Shown: positions 18,093 through 27,827 of the stretch, in pieces | How positions within the stretch are numbered: the stretch's first letter is position 1 | How the letters are laid out: each line of letters starts with the position of its first letter | NCBI GenBank assembly: GCA_038124025.1 | Contig: JAYPBC010000002.1 | Coordinates: 1 to 64,000 of the forward strand | Reading direction: 5' to 3' | Origin: UBA1275 sp038124025 | GTDB taxonomy: Bacteria; Bacteroidota; Rhodothermia; Balneolales; Balneolaceae | DNA: 64,000 bases | Position numbers and translations under genes: made by a program | Notes under the pieces: generated by a model | The model's input: the letters and a program-made list of their open reading frames with translations, nothing else | Database searches by the model: none | Told to the model about the DNA's origin: nothing

Positions 18093-18177
18093 AAATTATT
18101 TGGTTATTTAATTCCATATAATCATTTTACTGTATGAATATTTCGTTGAGAATAGTAAAGAAAAACCCTAACGAAGA

Positions 18178-19605
18178 ATGAATTTTGATTTAAGCAATAG
18201 AAAAGAAGTATTAGCGGCTACACTAGAAAGAATTGATAGATATTATCAAAACACCAAAGATTTTAAGGCATCACCTGTTTTAGATATCAACAATATTAAA
18301 GATTTTATTGGCCGAATGAATCTGAACAAGAGTGGTATTCCAGAAGAAGCCATCGACCATGTGTTGGATGGACTGGAAAATTTTTCTGTTCACACGCCTC
18401 ATCCGAAGTATTTTGGACTCTTTAATCCTCGATCCAATTTTGCAGGCATTCTAGCAGACATAATTACCGCTTTTTACAATCCACAACTAGCTGCTTGGAG
18501 TCATGCCCCTTTCGCAGTGGAAATTGAAGCCAAAGTCATAAAAGATATGGCTTCTAAATTTGGTTACGAAGAAAAGTCATCAGATGGGGTTTTCACAACC
18601 GGAGGAGCTGAAGCAAATTTAACGGCACTTTTATGTGCCTTAAATGATAAATACGAGAAATATTCTGTCGAAGGATTACTAACCTTTAACAAAAGACCAA
18701 TAGTTTATTGTTCTCAAGAGGCCCATCATTCTATTCAAAAAGCGGCAAGGACTGTCGGGTTAGGTGTTGATTCGGTTCGAACTATCAAAACAGACTCTGA
18801 CTTAGCACTCGACATCCAAGATTTAAAACGAGCCTTGAACGAGTTAGATAAAGAGCGCTACGAACCGTTGATTATAATTGGAACCGCTGGGACTACTGGA
18901 ACAGGGGCGATCGATGATTTAAAAAGTTTGAATCAGCTTTGTAAAAGCCATGGCATTTGGTTTCATGTAGATGCCGCATATGGGGGGGGAGCAGTTCTGA
19001 GCGATAGTTTAAAGAATAACTTAGATCATATACAGCATTCTGATTCAATCACTTTTGATGCTCATAAATGGATGTCTGTTCCCATGGGTACAAGCATGTT
19101 CCTTACATCACACAATGACATACTTAGTAAAACCTTTCGCATCACGACAGAATACATGCCCAAAGAAGCCAATGATTTGGATGTGATTGAACCGTACTCA
19201 CATTCAATACAATGGTCCAGGAGGTTCAATGGATTAAAAATCTATTTATCATTGTTAATTTATGGTTGGCAAGAATATGAAAAAATTATAGACCATCAGG
19301 CGAGAATGGGTGAAGTTTTAAGGAGTAAATTGATAAATGACGGTTGGGTAGTAAAGAATAAAACACCATTTCCGATTGTTTGTTTTACTGATAGTATTCT
19401 TGAATCTGATGAGCAATTTACATCAATAGTTTTGGACAGGATTCTTTCTAGCGGAAAATCATGGCTTTCAGTTTATCCGGTAAATGGAGTTCCTTGTTTT
19501 AGGGCGTGTATAACTAATTATTCTACCACCGAACATGAAGTCGGCGAGTTGGTCAACGAATTAAACATGGAGAGAGAGCGTTATACCGCAATACAACGAG
19601 TATGA
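18178..19605 (+). CDS. PLP-dependent group II decarboxylase
   Basis: A 475-aa fold-type I PLP enzyme of the aromatic-amino-acid/glutamate decarboxylase family (Pyridoxal_deC). The PLP-binding Asp is D265 (HVDAAYGG) and the Schiff-base Lys is K297 (FDAHKWMS). The region TTGGAEANLTAL near residue 140-152 is the phosphate cup, and EAHHSIQKA supplies the stacking His. The substrate cannot be told; candidates are aromatic amino acids, diaminobutyrate or aspartate. The gene starts 163 bp after the CAU tRNA. It directly abuts an AraC/Ada-type relic, so this stretch looks recently acquired or rearranged. Confidence 0.88.
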   Translation: MNFDLSNRKEVLAATLERIDRYYQNTKDFKASPVLDINNIKDFIGRMNLNKSGIPEEAIDHVLDGLENFSVHTPHPKYFGLFNPRSNFAGILADIITAFYNPQLAAWSHAPFAVEIEAKVIKDMASKFGYEEKSSDGVFTTGGAEANLTALLCALNDKYEKYSVEGLLTFNKRPIVYCSQEAHHSIQKAARTVGLGVDSVRTIKTDSDLALDIQDLKRALNELDKERYEPLIIIGTAGTTGTGAIDDLKSLNQLCKSHGIWFHVDAAYGGGAVLSDSLKNNLDHIQHSDSITFDAHKWMSVPMGTSMFLTSHNDILSKTFRITTEYMPKEANDLDVIEPYSHSIQWSRRFNGLKIYLSLLIYGWQEYEKIIDHQARMGEVLRSKLINDGWVVKNKTPFPIVCFTDSILESDEQFTSIVLDRILSSGKSWLSVYPVNGVPCFRACITNYSTTEHEVGELVNELNMERERYTAIQRV

Positions 19606-19858
19606 AAAAACAATCATATCACTATCAAAAGTTGTTCAAGCGATTGCCTTTATAGATAACAATTTTAAAGATCAACCATCTCTAGACTCAATAGCGTAGC
19701 ATATTCATTTAAGTCCTCATCATTTTCAAAGGCTGTTTCAAGATTGAGTTGGGATCAGTCCAAAAAAATACTGACAGTTCATTAGTTCAAATTATGCCAA
19801 GAGCTTGTCAAAAAAAGAGAAGAAAAATCTTATTGATACCGCTCACGAAACAGGACTA
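19601..19858 (+). pseudogene. Relic of an AraC-type (Ada-like) regulator/methyltransferase
   Basis: One frame (codons starting at 19601) reads through as a clear AraC-family helix-turn-helix: AIAFIDNNFKDQPSLDSIA, then HIHLSPHHFQRLFQ, VGISPKKY, QFISSNYAKSLS and NLIDTAHETGL. It is interrupted by three in-frame stops: TAG at 19697, TGA at 19745 (where family members carry Trp) and TGA at 19772. After residue 86 the similarity ends abruptly, so the rest, which in Ada-like proteins is the alkyltransferase domain, is deleted. No start codon remains; the frame runs straight out of the decarboxylase 3' end. The following 254 bases (19859-20112) hold no recognisable gene or structure. Confidence 0.82.
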
Positions 19859-20112
19859 CTTTACAAGGAGTGTTTACTTTGTTGATTGGTACTACTTTTC
19901 AGCTCTATTTTAGTATTAGATAACGGTGTCATGGAATCGTTTAGAGAATATATTAGTTGTTTTTTTATATATAGCATTCACATAACTATTATTCGGTTCT
20001 CGCTAATTCTAGCTGTGTTTAACCGTTAAAAAAATTATTGTTTACCGATCTTTAATCCATATAATCACATGTGCGTCTACTGAAAAAGGCATGATAAACC
20101 CATTTTAGTACA

Positions 20113-20364
20113 ATGAATACACAAGAAGAATTTACTCAAGCTCAAATTGACCGTATAGTAGAAATGGCATGGGAGGATCGTACTCCTTTTGAAGCCATTG
20201 AATTTCAATTTGGAATCAAAGAAGCCCAAGTTCGAAAAATTATGCGATCAGAAATGAAAAAAAGTTCTTTCAAAATGTGGAGAGAGCGGGTTTCAGGTCG
20301 AAAAACAAAACATACCACATCGTCATCCGCTCGTCGCTTTAAATCGGCTAATCAGAAAGGCTAG
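20113..20364 (+). CDS. DUF2805 / TIGR03643 family protein
   Basis: An 83-aa conserved protein of unknown function. The family core is unmistakable: an N-terminal helix with RIVEMAWEDRTPFEAIE, then FGIKEAQVRKIMRSEMK and SSFKMWRERVSGRKTKH. The layout suggests a small helix-turn-helix-like domain with a basic tail (ARRFKSANQKG), so nucleic-acid binding is plausible but unproven. It is a single gene between the decayed regulator and the TonB receptor, with no obvious operon partner. Confidence 0.85.
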   Translation: MNTQEEFTQAQIDRIVEMAWEDRTPFEAIEFQFGIKEAQVRKIMRSEMKKSSFKMWRERVSGRKTKHTTSSSARRFKSANQKG

Positions 20365-20488
20365 GGCCTATGGGGAGACATAGTTGTATTGTCTTTGGTT
20401 AAATTATATAAAATACATGGAATGGAAGATTTGTTTTTCTACTTTTATTCCATGACACATTTATCCAATATTCACTCAAAGAGTCCAA

Positions 20489-23110
20489 ATGATTAGATCT
20501 TGTACACTTGTTGGCTTTATTCTTTTTTTGGGAACTTCATATAATTTTGCGCAAGAAAGCTTTTCAAATATTGAAGGAACCGTACAATCAAAGCAAGATA
20601 ACAGTCCACTAATTGGAGTTACACTTGAACTCTTTACATTGGAGAATCGTAGGGTCGCCGCAACCGTTACGGATCCTAATGGAAGGTTTAATTTAGAACG
20701 AATACCTTCAGGTTCTTATGAACTAGTAATCCGTTATATAGGTTTTGAAGAATATCGCCTTAACCTTAGAGTACCAGAAGATGTTGGGCAACGACTTCGC
20801 ATATTTATGGAGCCCGAAATACTTAGTATCGGTGAAATAGAAGTACAAGCCAATAGCTTTCAAGATTCTACCTCAACGCAGACTTCGGTCCAACGTATTA
20901 GCTCAACACAGGTCCAAAGCCTTGCTGGCGGTCAGGGCAATGTATTTAATTTGTTAAAGGTGGTTCCCAGTGTTACATCTACCAGTGATTATTCTTCTCA
21001 GTTGATTGTGAGAGGTGGTGAAGCGAATCAAAATCTATTTGTACTTGATGATATTGAAATTTACAGTCCATATCAGGCCAATGGGGTAGGCAGTTTGTTT
21101 AATCCAAATGTTATCCGAGACATGGACTTTTATGCAGGTGCTTTTCCCGCGAGTTTTGGGGACCGTTTGTCTTCCGTGTTGGTTATTAATACGACCACGG
21201 GAAATCCTACCAAAGTATTGGAAACACAATTAGAAGTGGATGCAACCGTTGCAGCATTAACGATGAAGGGCGCGCTCCCTTTTTGGGAGTCTTCATGGAT
21301 AGTAAGCGGGCGAAAAACGTATTTTGATTCATTTGCCAACACTTTTGCCCAGCGAGTGGTCACCCAAAATGACATTGCGTTCCCAGATTTCAATGACCTT
21401 ACTGTTAAGCTAGAACTACGACCGGGAACAGGACATTCCGTTTCGTTTACGGGTCTTTTAAGCGACGATGTAATAGATTGGATCGCTCGGGAGGATCAGT
21501 TTGGTGAATTAGAATCAGACAGAGAAAATTTCTCAGGTGATCAATCCTCTACTAATCGTGCCTTAGGATTTCGATGGACATACAGTCCGGCTCCTTTTTT
21601 TCAATCTCATATATATTCAAATTATTACAAGAATACGGGTGATAATGGAATTGCGGGTGATTTTAGGCCTGGAGTTATCCCCGGAACTGGTTTTTTGTGG
21701 GAGTCTCCAGTAAGTGACACTGATAGTATTGTAATTGACTATGATCAGCAATATTCTTTTGAAAAGTACACAGCAGGTTCACGTTTGTTTTTCACCCTTC
21801 CAAGGCATGAATTAGAGATAGGAGGTGGGTATGATCACTTGATCAATAACCTGAATATTAATTTAGGACTGAATAGTTTGGGTGAAGCTATGTTCGCCAC
21901 GTTCGAGTATGCTTCTAGTATGCTTGAAGCCTTTGGTGATACATTAAATTCTAGAGCAAAAACAGATCGATACTATGCTTATGCAAACTATCGTTTTGAA
22001 TTCTTCAAAGACCGCCTATTTGTTCAACCAGGAATGCGATATGTCCAGTATGGGATCAATAAGGAAGCATATTTGCTGCCACGCTTTGGAGTATCATTAT
22101 TACCGGCTAGAGGTTGGACTATAAGATTTGGTGGTGGAACATATATTCAAAGCCCTGGATTTGAAAAATTGATAGAGCCAGACAACATTTTTAATGTATC
22201 AAAGTTTAATAATGTTAATACCTTACAATCTGAACAATCGCAACAAGTCGTATTAGGGATAACAAAATATATTGGAAAAAGCTGGCAAATTGAAGTAGAG
22301 GGATATGTCAAAGAATATCAAAACTTGATAACGCGTAGCTATCAAAATTTACTAGTGATTGAAGATGTCTTTAATCCTGTCACTAATAAAGGCAATACGA
22401 TGTTAAATCCTCAAAATTATTACTTCGAATTACAACGCGAGTGGCGATTAACAGATGTCCCTGTTAATAATGGTACTGGTAGATCAGAAGGAATTGAATT
22501 ACTGATACAAAAATATCCTTCATCTAATAATAAAATGTCTGGCTGGTTTTCTTATATCTGGGCAAGATCTGAGCGAAAAGAAGAAATTGATGGGAATATG
22601 TTTAGTTATCCTTTCGATTATGATAGGAGACATACAATGAATTTCATTTCAAATTTTCAGTCTTCTGACGCTTGGAGTTTTAATTTGACATGGAGATTTG
22701 GGACGGGTCTTCCATATACGGAGCCCATAGGATTAGATCCGATGAATTTTACATGGCAGGGTGATTCATTTTTTATTTCGGATCCAGAGACAGGTAATAT
22801 CCAACTAAATCCTGATTTTGGAGAGCTTGAAAATGTTAATCAAAAACGTTATCCATCTTACAATCGAATTGATTTAAGAGCGCAATATAGTGGTTCAAAT
22901 GGTAGAATTAGATATGATCTATATTTAGATATAATTAATGCATTAAACTTTCAAAATGTGCAAAGCTATAAATATGTAATCTACCCTGTAGATCCTAATC
23001 CAGAGGGTGTACCAGATTTTTTAAGAAGAAGTTCTTGGGTTGAATTAAAGAGAGAGCCAATATATATGTATCCATTTATCCCTAGCTTAGGGGTAAAGTT
23101 GCAATTCTAA
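20489..23110 (+). CDS. TonB-dependent receptor with carboxypeptidase-regulatory-like domain
   Basis: An 873-aa outer-membrane active transporter. It has a signal peptide (cut after about residue 22, SYNFAQ), an N-terminal CarboxypepD_reg-like domain (about 27-112, IEGTVQSK then DPNGRFNLERIPSGSY), and a plug domain (about 130-245, with LIVRGGEANQNLFVLDDIEIY). A beta-barrel of roughly 600 residues ends in a terminal aromatic strand (FIPSLGVKLQF). No SusD-like partner is adjacent, so the substrate is open: a siderophore, cobalamin or oligomer. The 3' third is visibly more AT-rich than the 5' part. Its stop overlaps the convergent porin gene by 4 nt (CTAA). Confidence 0.93.
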   Translation: MIRSCTLVGFILFLGTSYNFAQESFSNIEGTVQSKQDNSPLIGVTLELFTLENRRVAATVTDPNGRFNLERIPSGSYELVIRYIGFEEYRLNLRVPEDVGQRLRIFMEPEILSIGEIEVQANSFQDSTSTQTSVQRISSTQVQSLAGGQGNVFNLLKVVPSVTSTSDYSSQLIVRGGEANQNLFVLDDIEIYSPYQANGVGSLFNPNVIRDMDFYAGAFPASFGDRLSSVLVINTTTGNPTKVLETQLEVDATVAALTMKGALPFWESSWIVSGRKTYFDSFANTFAQRVVTQNDIAFPDFNDLTVKLELRPGTGHSVSFTGLLSDDVIDWIAREDQFGELESDRENFSGDQSSTNRALGFRWTYSPAPFFQSHIYSNYYKNTGDNGIAGDFRPGVIPGTGFLWESPVSDTDSIVIDYDQQYSFEKYTAGSRLFFTLPRHELEIGGGYDHLINNLNINLGLNSLGEAMFATFEYASSMLEAFGDTLNSRAKTDRYYAYANYRFEFFKDRLFVQPGMRYVQYGINKEAYLLPRFGVSLLPARGWTIRFGGGTYIQSPGFEKLIEPDNIFNVSKFNNVNTLQSEQSQQVVLGITKYIGKSWQIEVEGYVKEYQNLITRSYQNLLVIEDVFNPVTNKGNTMLNPQNYYFELQREWRLTDVPVNNGTGRSEGIELLIQKYPSSNNKMSGWFSYIWARSERKEEIDGNMFSYPFDYDRRHTMNFISNFQSSDAWSFNLTWRFGTGLPYTEPIGLDPMNFTWQGDSFFISDPETGNIQLNPDFGELENVNQKRYPSYNRIDLRAQYSGSNGRIRYDLYLDIINALNFQNVQSYKYVIYPVDPNPEGVPDFLRRSSWVELKREPIYMYPFIPSLGVKLQF

Positions 23111-24240
23111 ATTTCTATTGTAACTCTAATCCCATAGAAAAGTAAATTTCTATTTTTATACCCTTTTGAATTAATGATGTATTGTAAATTCGGTTGGGTT
23201 GAAAACCTACTTTCTATTGTTTTATAAGATAATTCGATTACATATTCATAAGGGTGTTTAGAATTTTGAACTCTATAATCAAAGATTGATTTATATAATT
23301 TAGAGAACCCAGCACTACCAAAAGAAGCACCAAGACTAGAGGTGTCTTTTAATTTATAGATTATGCCTCCACCAATATAATTTGAAATTAATTCAGTATT
23401 TGAGTTTGAATATCCTACTCTCAGATACCAATCAATATTTTTGTAATTCGAATAGAGATGTGCATAGATACCAGAACTAATTTTATTTAAGCCTATACCA
23501 AAACCTAAAGGCGGTTCGCCAATTGGATATCTATCATTATGTTCGTGTGTAGATGCCCAACCTCCGAACGTTGATTCAATATTTTTATGCTTGGTAGAGT
23601 ATTCACTGATAAATAAAATACCTTCATCCAAATTCAGTTTATAATTTGGTTCAGGATACATTTTTCTAATTATTCTACTATTTGAGTCATAAATACCAGA
23701 CTTTAATTCCCAATTTTTCTTTGCAAAATTAACTTCAATACCTAGACTTGTATAAGGAAAAATTGAAGGCCCATATAACCCAGTGTTTGACAAATCTGGG
23801 CCAATTCCTTGTGATGGATTTATAAAAAAATCTGCGGACTCTATATGATCAAATTGTGCATTGAGATCTAATACCCCAAATTTTAAAGAAAATGTAGAAT
23901 TAGACTCAAATTGTACCCAGCTTTCTAATATTTCAAATCCTCTGTTAGCTTCAATATTTGATATTCCTTGAATATTGTTTGCAATACTTTGCCCATTTAC
24001 CCAAAATGCAGATCCATAAATCTTTAACTTATTATTATCTGATAAATTAAAGATTGTTGATACTGATGTTTCGTAGTATTGTAACCAAATTACATGACGC
24101 CATAATTCTTGGTGTGACGTAAAATTGAATTCAGTATGATCATATATGATTTGAGCCTTCAAATTACTACTGTACATGCTTGCGCAAAAAACCAATAGAA
24201 AAATCAATTTCATTAATTTTGATTTACCTTTAGTGCTCAT
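23107..24240 (-). CDS. OprB-like carbohydrate-selective porin
   Basis: A 377-aa outer-membrane protein with a signal peptide (hydrophobic 9-24, cut near NLKAQ at residue 30). Conserved OprB-family features can be seen: an N-terminal strand region followed by NIQGISNIEANRGF, then KFGVLDLNAQFDHIESADFFINPSQGIGPD written over residues about 120-148 and GPSIFPYTSLGIEV. OprB porins form 16-stranded channels for sugars or other small solutes. The gene is very AT-rich (many AAT/TTT codons) compared with ettA beside it. It converges on the TonB receptor with a 4-nt overlap, which suggests a shared but separately regulated uptake locus. The start is the ATG at 24240; another Met at residue 10 is possible. 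Confidence 0.78.
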   Translation of the reverse strand: MSTKGKSKLMKLIFLLVFCASMYSSNLKAQIIYDHTEFNFTSHQELWRHVIWLQYYETSVSTIFNLSDNNKLKIYGSAFWVNGQSIANNIQGISNIEANRGFEILESWVQFESNSTFSLKFGVLDLNAQFDHIESADFFINPSQGIGPDLSNTGLYGPSIFPYTSLGIEVNFAKKNWELKSGIYDSNSRIIRKMYPEPNYKLNLDEGILFISEYSTKHKNIESTFGGWASTHEHNDRYPIGEPPLGFGIGLNKISSGIYAHLYSNYKNIDWYLRVGYSNSNTELISNYIGGGIIYKLKDTSSLGASFGSAGFSKLYKSIFDYRVQNSKHPYEYVIELSYKTIESRFSTQPNLQYIINSKGYKNRNLLFYGIRVTIEI

Positions 24241-24294
24241 TTTAAAAATTCATATTACATTGTTGTAATTAAATTTAACAAAAGAAATAATCTA

Positions 24295-25965
24295 GTGAGC
24301 GATCAAAAAATAATCTTCTCGATGGTGGGCGTTAGTAAAGTCCATAAACCCAACAAAACTGTTCTAAAAGATATTTATCTCTCGTTCTTTTATGGCGCCA
24401 AAATTGGTGTTCTCGGGTTAAATGGAGCCGGTAAATCTACTCTTCTCCGTATTATAGCCGGTGAGGATCAAGACTACATTGGAGATATCAGTATTCAGAA
24501 GGGAGTAACCTTTGGTTATTTGCCTCAGGAACCCGAGCTAGATCCAAATAAAACAGTAAAAGAAATTGTTCAGGAGGGGGTTCAGGAAACCGTTGATCTA
24601 CTTGCAGAATATGAGGCAGTAAATGCTCAATTTGCCGATCCAGACGCCGATTTCGATGCATTGATTGCTAAACAAGCGAAATTACAAGATCAAATTGATC
24701 GGGTCGATGCATGGGATTTAGATTCTAAGCTTAATCAGGCCATGGATGCTTTACGGTGCCCAGACGGAGATACTCCTGTGAGTGTTTTGTCGGGAGGAGA
24801 AGCGCGACGGGTTGCCCTAACACGTTTACTACTTAAAAAACCGGATGTCTTACTACTCGATGAGCCAACCAACCACTTAGACGCCGAATCGGTAGGTTGG
24901 TTAGAACAGCATTTAGCTCGTTATGAGGGTACCGTCATCGCTGTAACGCACGACCGGTATTTCTTGGATAATGTGGCAGGCTGGATACTAGAACTCGACC
25001 GAGGTGAAGGTATCCCATTTGAGGGAAATTATAGTTCTTGGCTGGAGCAAAAAGCGAAGCGACTTCAACAAGAGGAAAAGGAAGAATCCAAGCGTCAAAA
25101 AACCCTTCAACAAGAATTGGAATGGATTCGCCAAAATCCAAAGGGGCGGCGCGCAAAAAGTAAGGCTAGGATTAACGCCTATGACAAGCTTTTAGAACAG
25201 CAAGGAGAAAAACGCCGTGAGGATATGGAGATTTTCATTCCAGCAGGACCACGGTTGGGTGATAAGGTCATTGTAGCTGAACACTTGCAAAAAGCGTATG
25301 ATGAAAAGTTACTCGTCGAGGAGATGAATTTTTCTTTACCTCCGGGTGGAATTGTGGGTGTTATTGGGCCGAATGGTGCGGGTAAGACCACCTTATTTAA
25401 AATGATTACGGGCCAAGAAAAACCCAACGAAGGTACACTAACACTAGGCGAAACGGTACAACTAGGATACGTAGATCAAAAGCGTCCTTTGGATCCCAAT
25501 AAAAGCATATGGGAAGAAATTTCGGACGGGCAGGATGTATTGGTTTTGGGAAATCGTGAAGTAAATTCGCGTGCTTATGTTGCTCGATTTAATTTTAGCG
25601 GTAGTGATCAACAGAAAAAAACCTCTCAACTCTCAGGTGGAGAGCGAAATCGCGTACATCTAGCTAAAATGCTTAAGGAGGGGGCTAATGTACTTCTTCT
25701 CGATGAGCCTACCAATGATTTGGACGTGAATACCCTGCGAGCGTTAGAAGAAGCACTACTTGAATTTGCGGGTTGTGCCGTGGTTATTTCTCACGATCGG
25801 TGGTTCTTGGACCGAGTCGCTACTCATATTTTGGCCTTTGAGGGAAATAGCGAAGTTTATTGGTTTGAGGGGAATTATGCTGAGTACGAGGAAAACCGAA
25901 GACAGCGTTTAGGTATTACCGAGGATCAACCCACCCGGATACATTACAAGAAATTAATGCGTTAG
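24295..25965 (+). CDS. ettA: Energy-dependent translational throttle protein EttA (ABC-F)
   Basis: A 556-aa soluble ABC-F ATPase that binds the ribosomal E site and gates entry into elongation according to ATP level. It has two ATPase domains: Walker A GLNGAGKST (about 42-50) with signature LSGGEARRV (about 165) and DEPTNHLD, then GPNGAGKTT (about 360) with LSGGERNRV and DEPTNDLD. The inter-domain linker contains the charged coiled-coil (EEKEESKRQKTLQQELEW). The length matches EttA (555 aa in E. coli) rather than Uup or YheS. The start is GTG at 24295; no ATG lies near the conserved N-terminus. Confidence 0.96.
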   Translation: MSDQKIIFSMVGVSKVHKPNKTVLKDIYLSFFYGAKIGVLGLNGAGKSTLLRIIAGEDQDYIGDISIQKGVTFGYLPQEPELDPNKTVKEIVQEGVQETVDLLAEYEAVNAQFADPDADFDALIAKQAKLQDQIDRVDAWDLDSKLNQAMDALRCPDGDTPVSVLSGGEARRVALTRLLLKKPDVLLLDEPTNHLDAESVGWLEQHLARYEGTVIAVTHDRYFLDNVAGWILELDRGEGIPFEGNYSSWLEQKAKRLQQEEKEESKRQKTLQQELEWIRQNPKGRRAKSKARINAYDKLLEQQGEKRREDMEIFIPAGPRLGDKVIVAEHLQKAYDEKLLVEEMNFSLPPGGIVGVIGPNGAGKTTLFKMITGQEKPNEGTLTLGETVQLGYVDQKRPLDPNKSIWEEISDGQDVLVLGNREVNSRAYVARFNFSGSDQQKKTSQLSGGERNRVHLAKMLKEGANVLLLDEPTNDLDVNTLRALEEALLEFAGCAVVISHDRWFLDRVATHILAFEGNSEVYWFEGNYAEYEENRRQRLGITEDQPTRIHYKKLMR

Positions 25966-26017
25966 ATTCGAATTAAGGTTTGCAATCCTTACATTGAGCT
26001 AAACCAACGCATACCGT

Positions 26018-27319
26018 ATGAATTCTACCAAACCTACAACGCCTATCAAGGTGTCAAAGGGAATGTGGTCCTGGGCCATGTTTGATTGGGCCAACAGCGC
26101 ATTTTTTGTAATAATACAGACCTTTGTTTTTGCTGCTTATTTTCAACGCTCCATTGCCGCTGATGCCATAAGTGGTACTGAACAATGGGGTAATATGGTC
26201 TCGGCGGCAGGTCTACTAATAGCATTTACAGCACCTATTTTAGGCGCTATAGCGGACCGATCTGGTCGTAGAAAGCCATGGATTGCCGCATTTTCACTTA
26301 TGTCCATCGTGGCCAGCTTTTTACTTTGGTATGCTGAACCCAGTACTGAATTTTTGATATACGCCTTAGTGGTCACCTTTATTGCAACGGTGGGGGCTGA
26401 ATATGCCTTTATTTTTTATAATGCCATGTTGCCCGATTTGGTCCCGCCATCTTATATGGGCCGTTGGTCAGGTTGGTCGTGGGCTATGGGCTTTGCTGGT
26501 GGCATAGTGTGTCTTTTAGGAGCGCTGTATCTCTTTATCGAGAGCGGAGGTGCCTGGCTAGGTTTAAATACTGAGACACTTGAACATATACGAGCTACGT
26601 TTGTTTTTACGGCCGTATGGTATTTGGTTTTTTCTATTCCCATGTTTCTTCGTACCCCAGACGTGCCAAATAATCATCTCCCTGTAGGGCAGGCCATTAG
26701 AGAGGGAATCCTGCAACTTAAAAATTCCATTAAAGAAGCCCGTAATTACGCTAATATATACCGCTTTCTACTCGCCAGGATGATTTATAATGATGCCGTT
26801 ATTTTGATTTATGCCTTTGGTGGTATATATGCAGCTGGAACCTTTGGTATGGATGAGTCTCAGATAATTATATTTGGGATCGGACTAAATGTTACTGCTG
26901 CACTAGGTGCAGTTGGCTTCTCTTGGATGGATGATCGGTCGGGTAGTAAAAAAACGATTTTAGCCTCACTAATTGGCTTAATTATCCCAGTTACAGCTAT
27001 TCTTTTTGTTGAAGATATTTTTTGGTTCTGGATTTGGGGGTTAATGTTAGGCGTGTTTTTTGGCCCTGTTCAAGCAGCCTCAAGAACCTTAATGGGGCGA
27101 TTAGCTCCAGAGGACAAGCGAACAGAAATGTTTGGCTTATTTGCCTTTTCGGGGAAAGCTACAGCATTCATCGGCCCTAAGTTACTGGGCTGGGTAACGG
27201 TGTTATTTGCAAGCCAACGAATAGGAATGTCGGTTGTTTTAGTGTTACTTGCTCTTGGGTTCTTACTTATGTTGCGAGTTCAAGAACCAGCGAAAATTCA
27301 TCAAACTGACTTAGCATAA
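26018..27319 (+). CDS. MFS permease, UMF1 family
   Basis: A 433-aa integral membrane transporter with about 12 hydrophobic segments. The N-terminal WSWAMFDWANSAF motif is diagnostic for UMF1/Atg22-like permeases (some of which export amino acids in yeast vacuoles). The MFS inter-helix motif appears as GAIADRSGRRKPW near residues 81-93 and again as DDRSGSKK in the second half. The substrate is unknown. It lies 52 bp after ettA and 37 bp before a PH-domain pair, all on the same strand. Confidence 0.9.
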   Translation: MNSTKPTTPIKVSKGMWSWAMFDWANSAFFVIIQTFVFAAYFQRSIAADAISGTEQWGNMVSAAGLLIAFTAPILGAIADRSGRRKPWIAAFSLMSIVASFLLWYAEPSTEFLIYALVVTFIATVGAEYAFIFYNAMLPDLVPPSYMGRWSGWSWAMGFAGGIVCLLGALYLFIESGGAWLGLNTETLEHIRATFVFTAVWYLVFSIPMFLRTPDVPNNHLPVGQAIREGILQLKNSIKEARNYANIYRFLLARMIYNDAVILIYAFGGIYAAGTFGMDESQIIIFGIGLNVTAALGAVGFSWMDDRSGSKKTILASLIGLIIPVTAILFVEDIFWFWIWGLMLGVFFGPVQAASRTLMGRLAPEDKRTEMFGLFAFSGKATAFIGPKLLGWVTVLFASQRIGMSVVLVLLALGFLLMLRVQEPAKIHQTDLA

Positions 27320-27356
27320 CATCCGATCATATTCTATTCCCATCAAATTAACCACT

Positions 27357-27827
27357 ATGTTAGAAAAACGAATTCATCCAAATGCTATTCCTGCTTGGCG
27401 TTTGCAATATGCACTAAGTGGACTTTTTCTTTTTGTCCCGCCTACTTTTCTTTATTTTTTACACGGAAAAGAGGTATTACCTGTTGAATGGAGTATTGGT
27501 ACGGGTCTTCTTGCGGTGATTATTTATGCATTGATGGTCACCTTTCTTCCTAAGTTAAGATGGTCACGTTGGAGTTATCAGGTAGATGATAAGGGAATTC
27601 AGATGCGAAGGGGAATCATATGGGTTGAGTTTACAGAAGTGCCTATTAATCGAATTCAGCACGTGGATACTCGTCAAGGGCCTATTTATAGGTCATATAA
27701 TCTATCTGTGATTCGCTTTTCAAATGCTGCTACCTCTCATGAAATCCCTGCTCTAGAGGAAGAGCATGCCCATGATCTCAAAAATAAAATCACCGATTTG
27801 GTGCGTCTAGTCAAAGAAGATGTTTGA
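27357..27827 (+). CDS. Bacterial PH-domain (bPH2) membrane protein, YdbS-like
   Basis: A 156-aa membrane protein with two transmembrane helices near the N-terminus (about 20-38 and 46-66) followed by one DUF304/bPH2 domain (about 72-150). The domain shows the usual YQVDDKGIQMRRGI and EVPINRIQHVDTRQGPI pattern. It resembles YdbS of Bacillus. The molecular role of these proteins is poorly known; some pairs have been linked to resistance to secreted antimicrobials. It overlaps the next gene by 8 nt, so the two are translationally coupled. Confidence 0.87.
   Translation: MLEKRIHPNAIPAWRLQYALSGLFLFVPPTFLYFLHGKEVLPVEWSIGTGLLAVIIYALMVTFLPKLRWSRWSYQVDDKGIQMRRGIIWVEFTEVPINRIQHVDTRQGPIYRSYNLSVIRFSNAATSHEIPALEEEHAHDLKNKITDLVRLVKEDV

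Noticed and set aside
19697..19774. Reading the TAG and TGA codons in the AraC-like frame as recoded amino acids
   Set aside because: There is no selenocysteine or pyrrolysine element, the frame has no start codon and ends in a truncation; decay is simpler.
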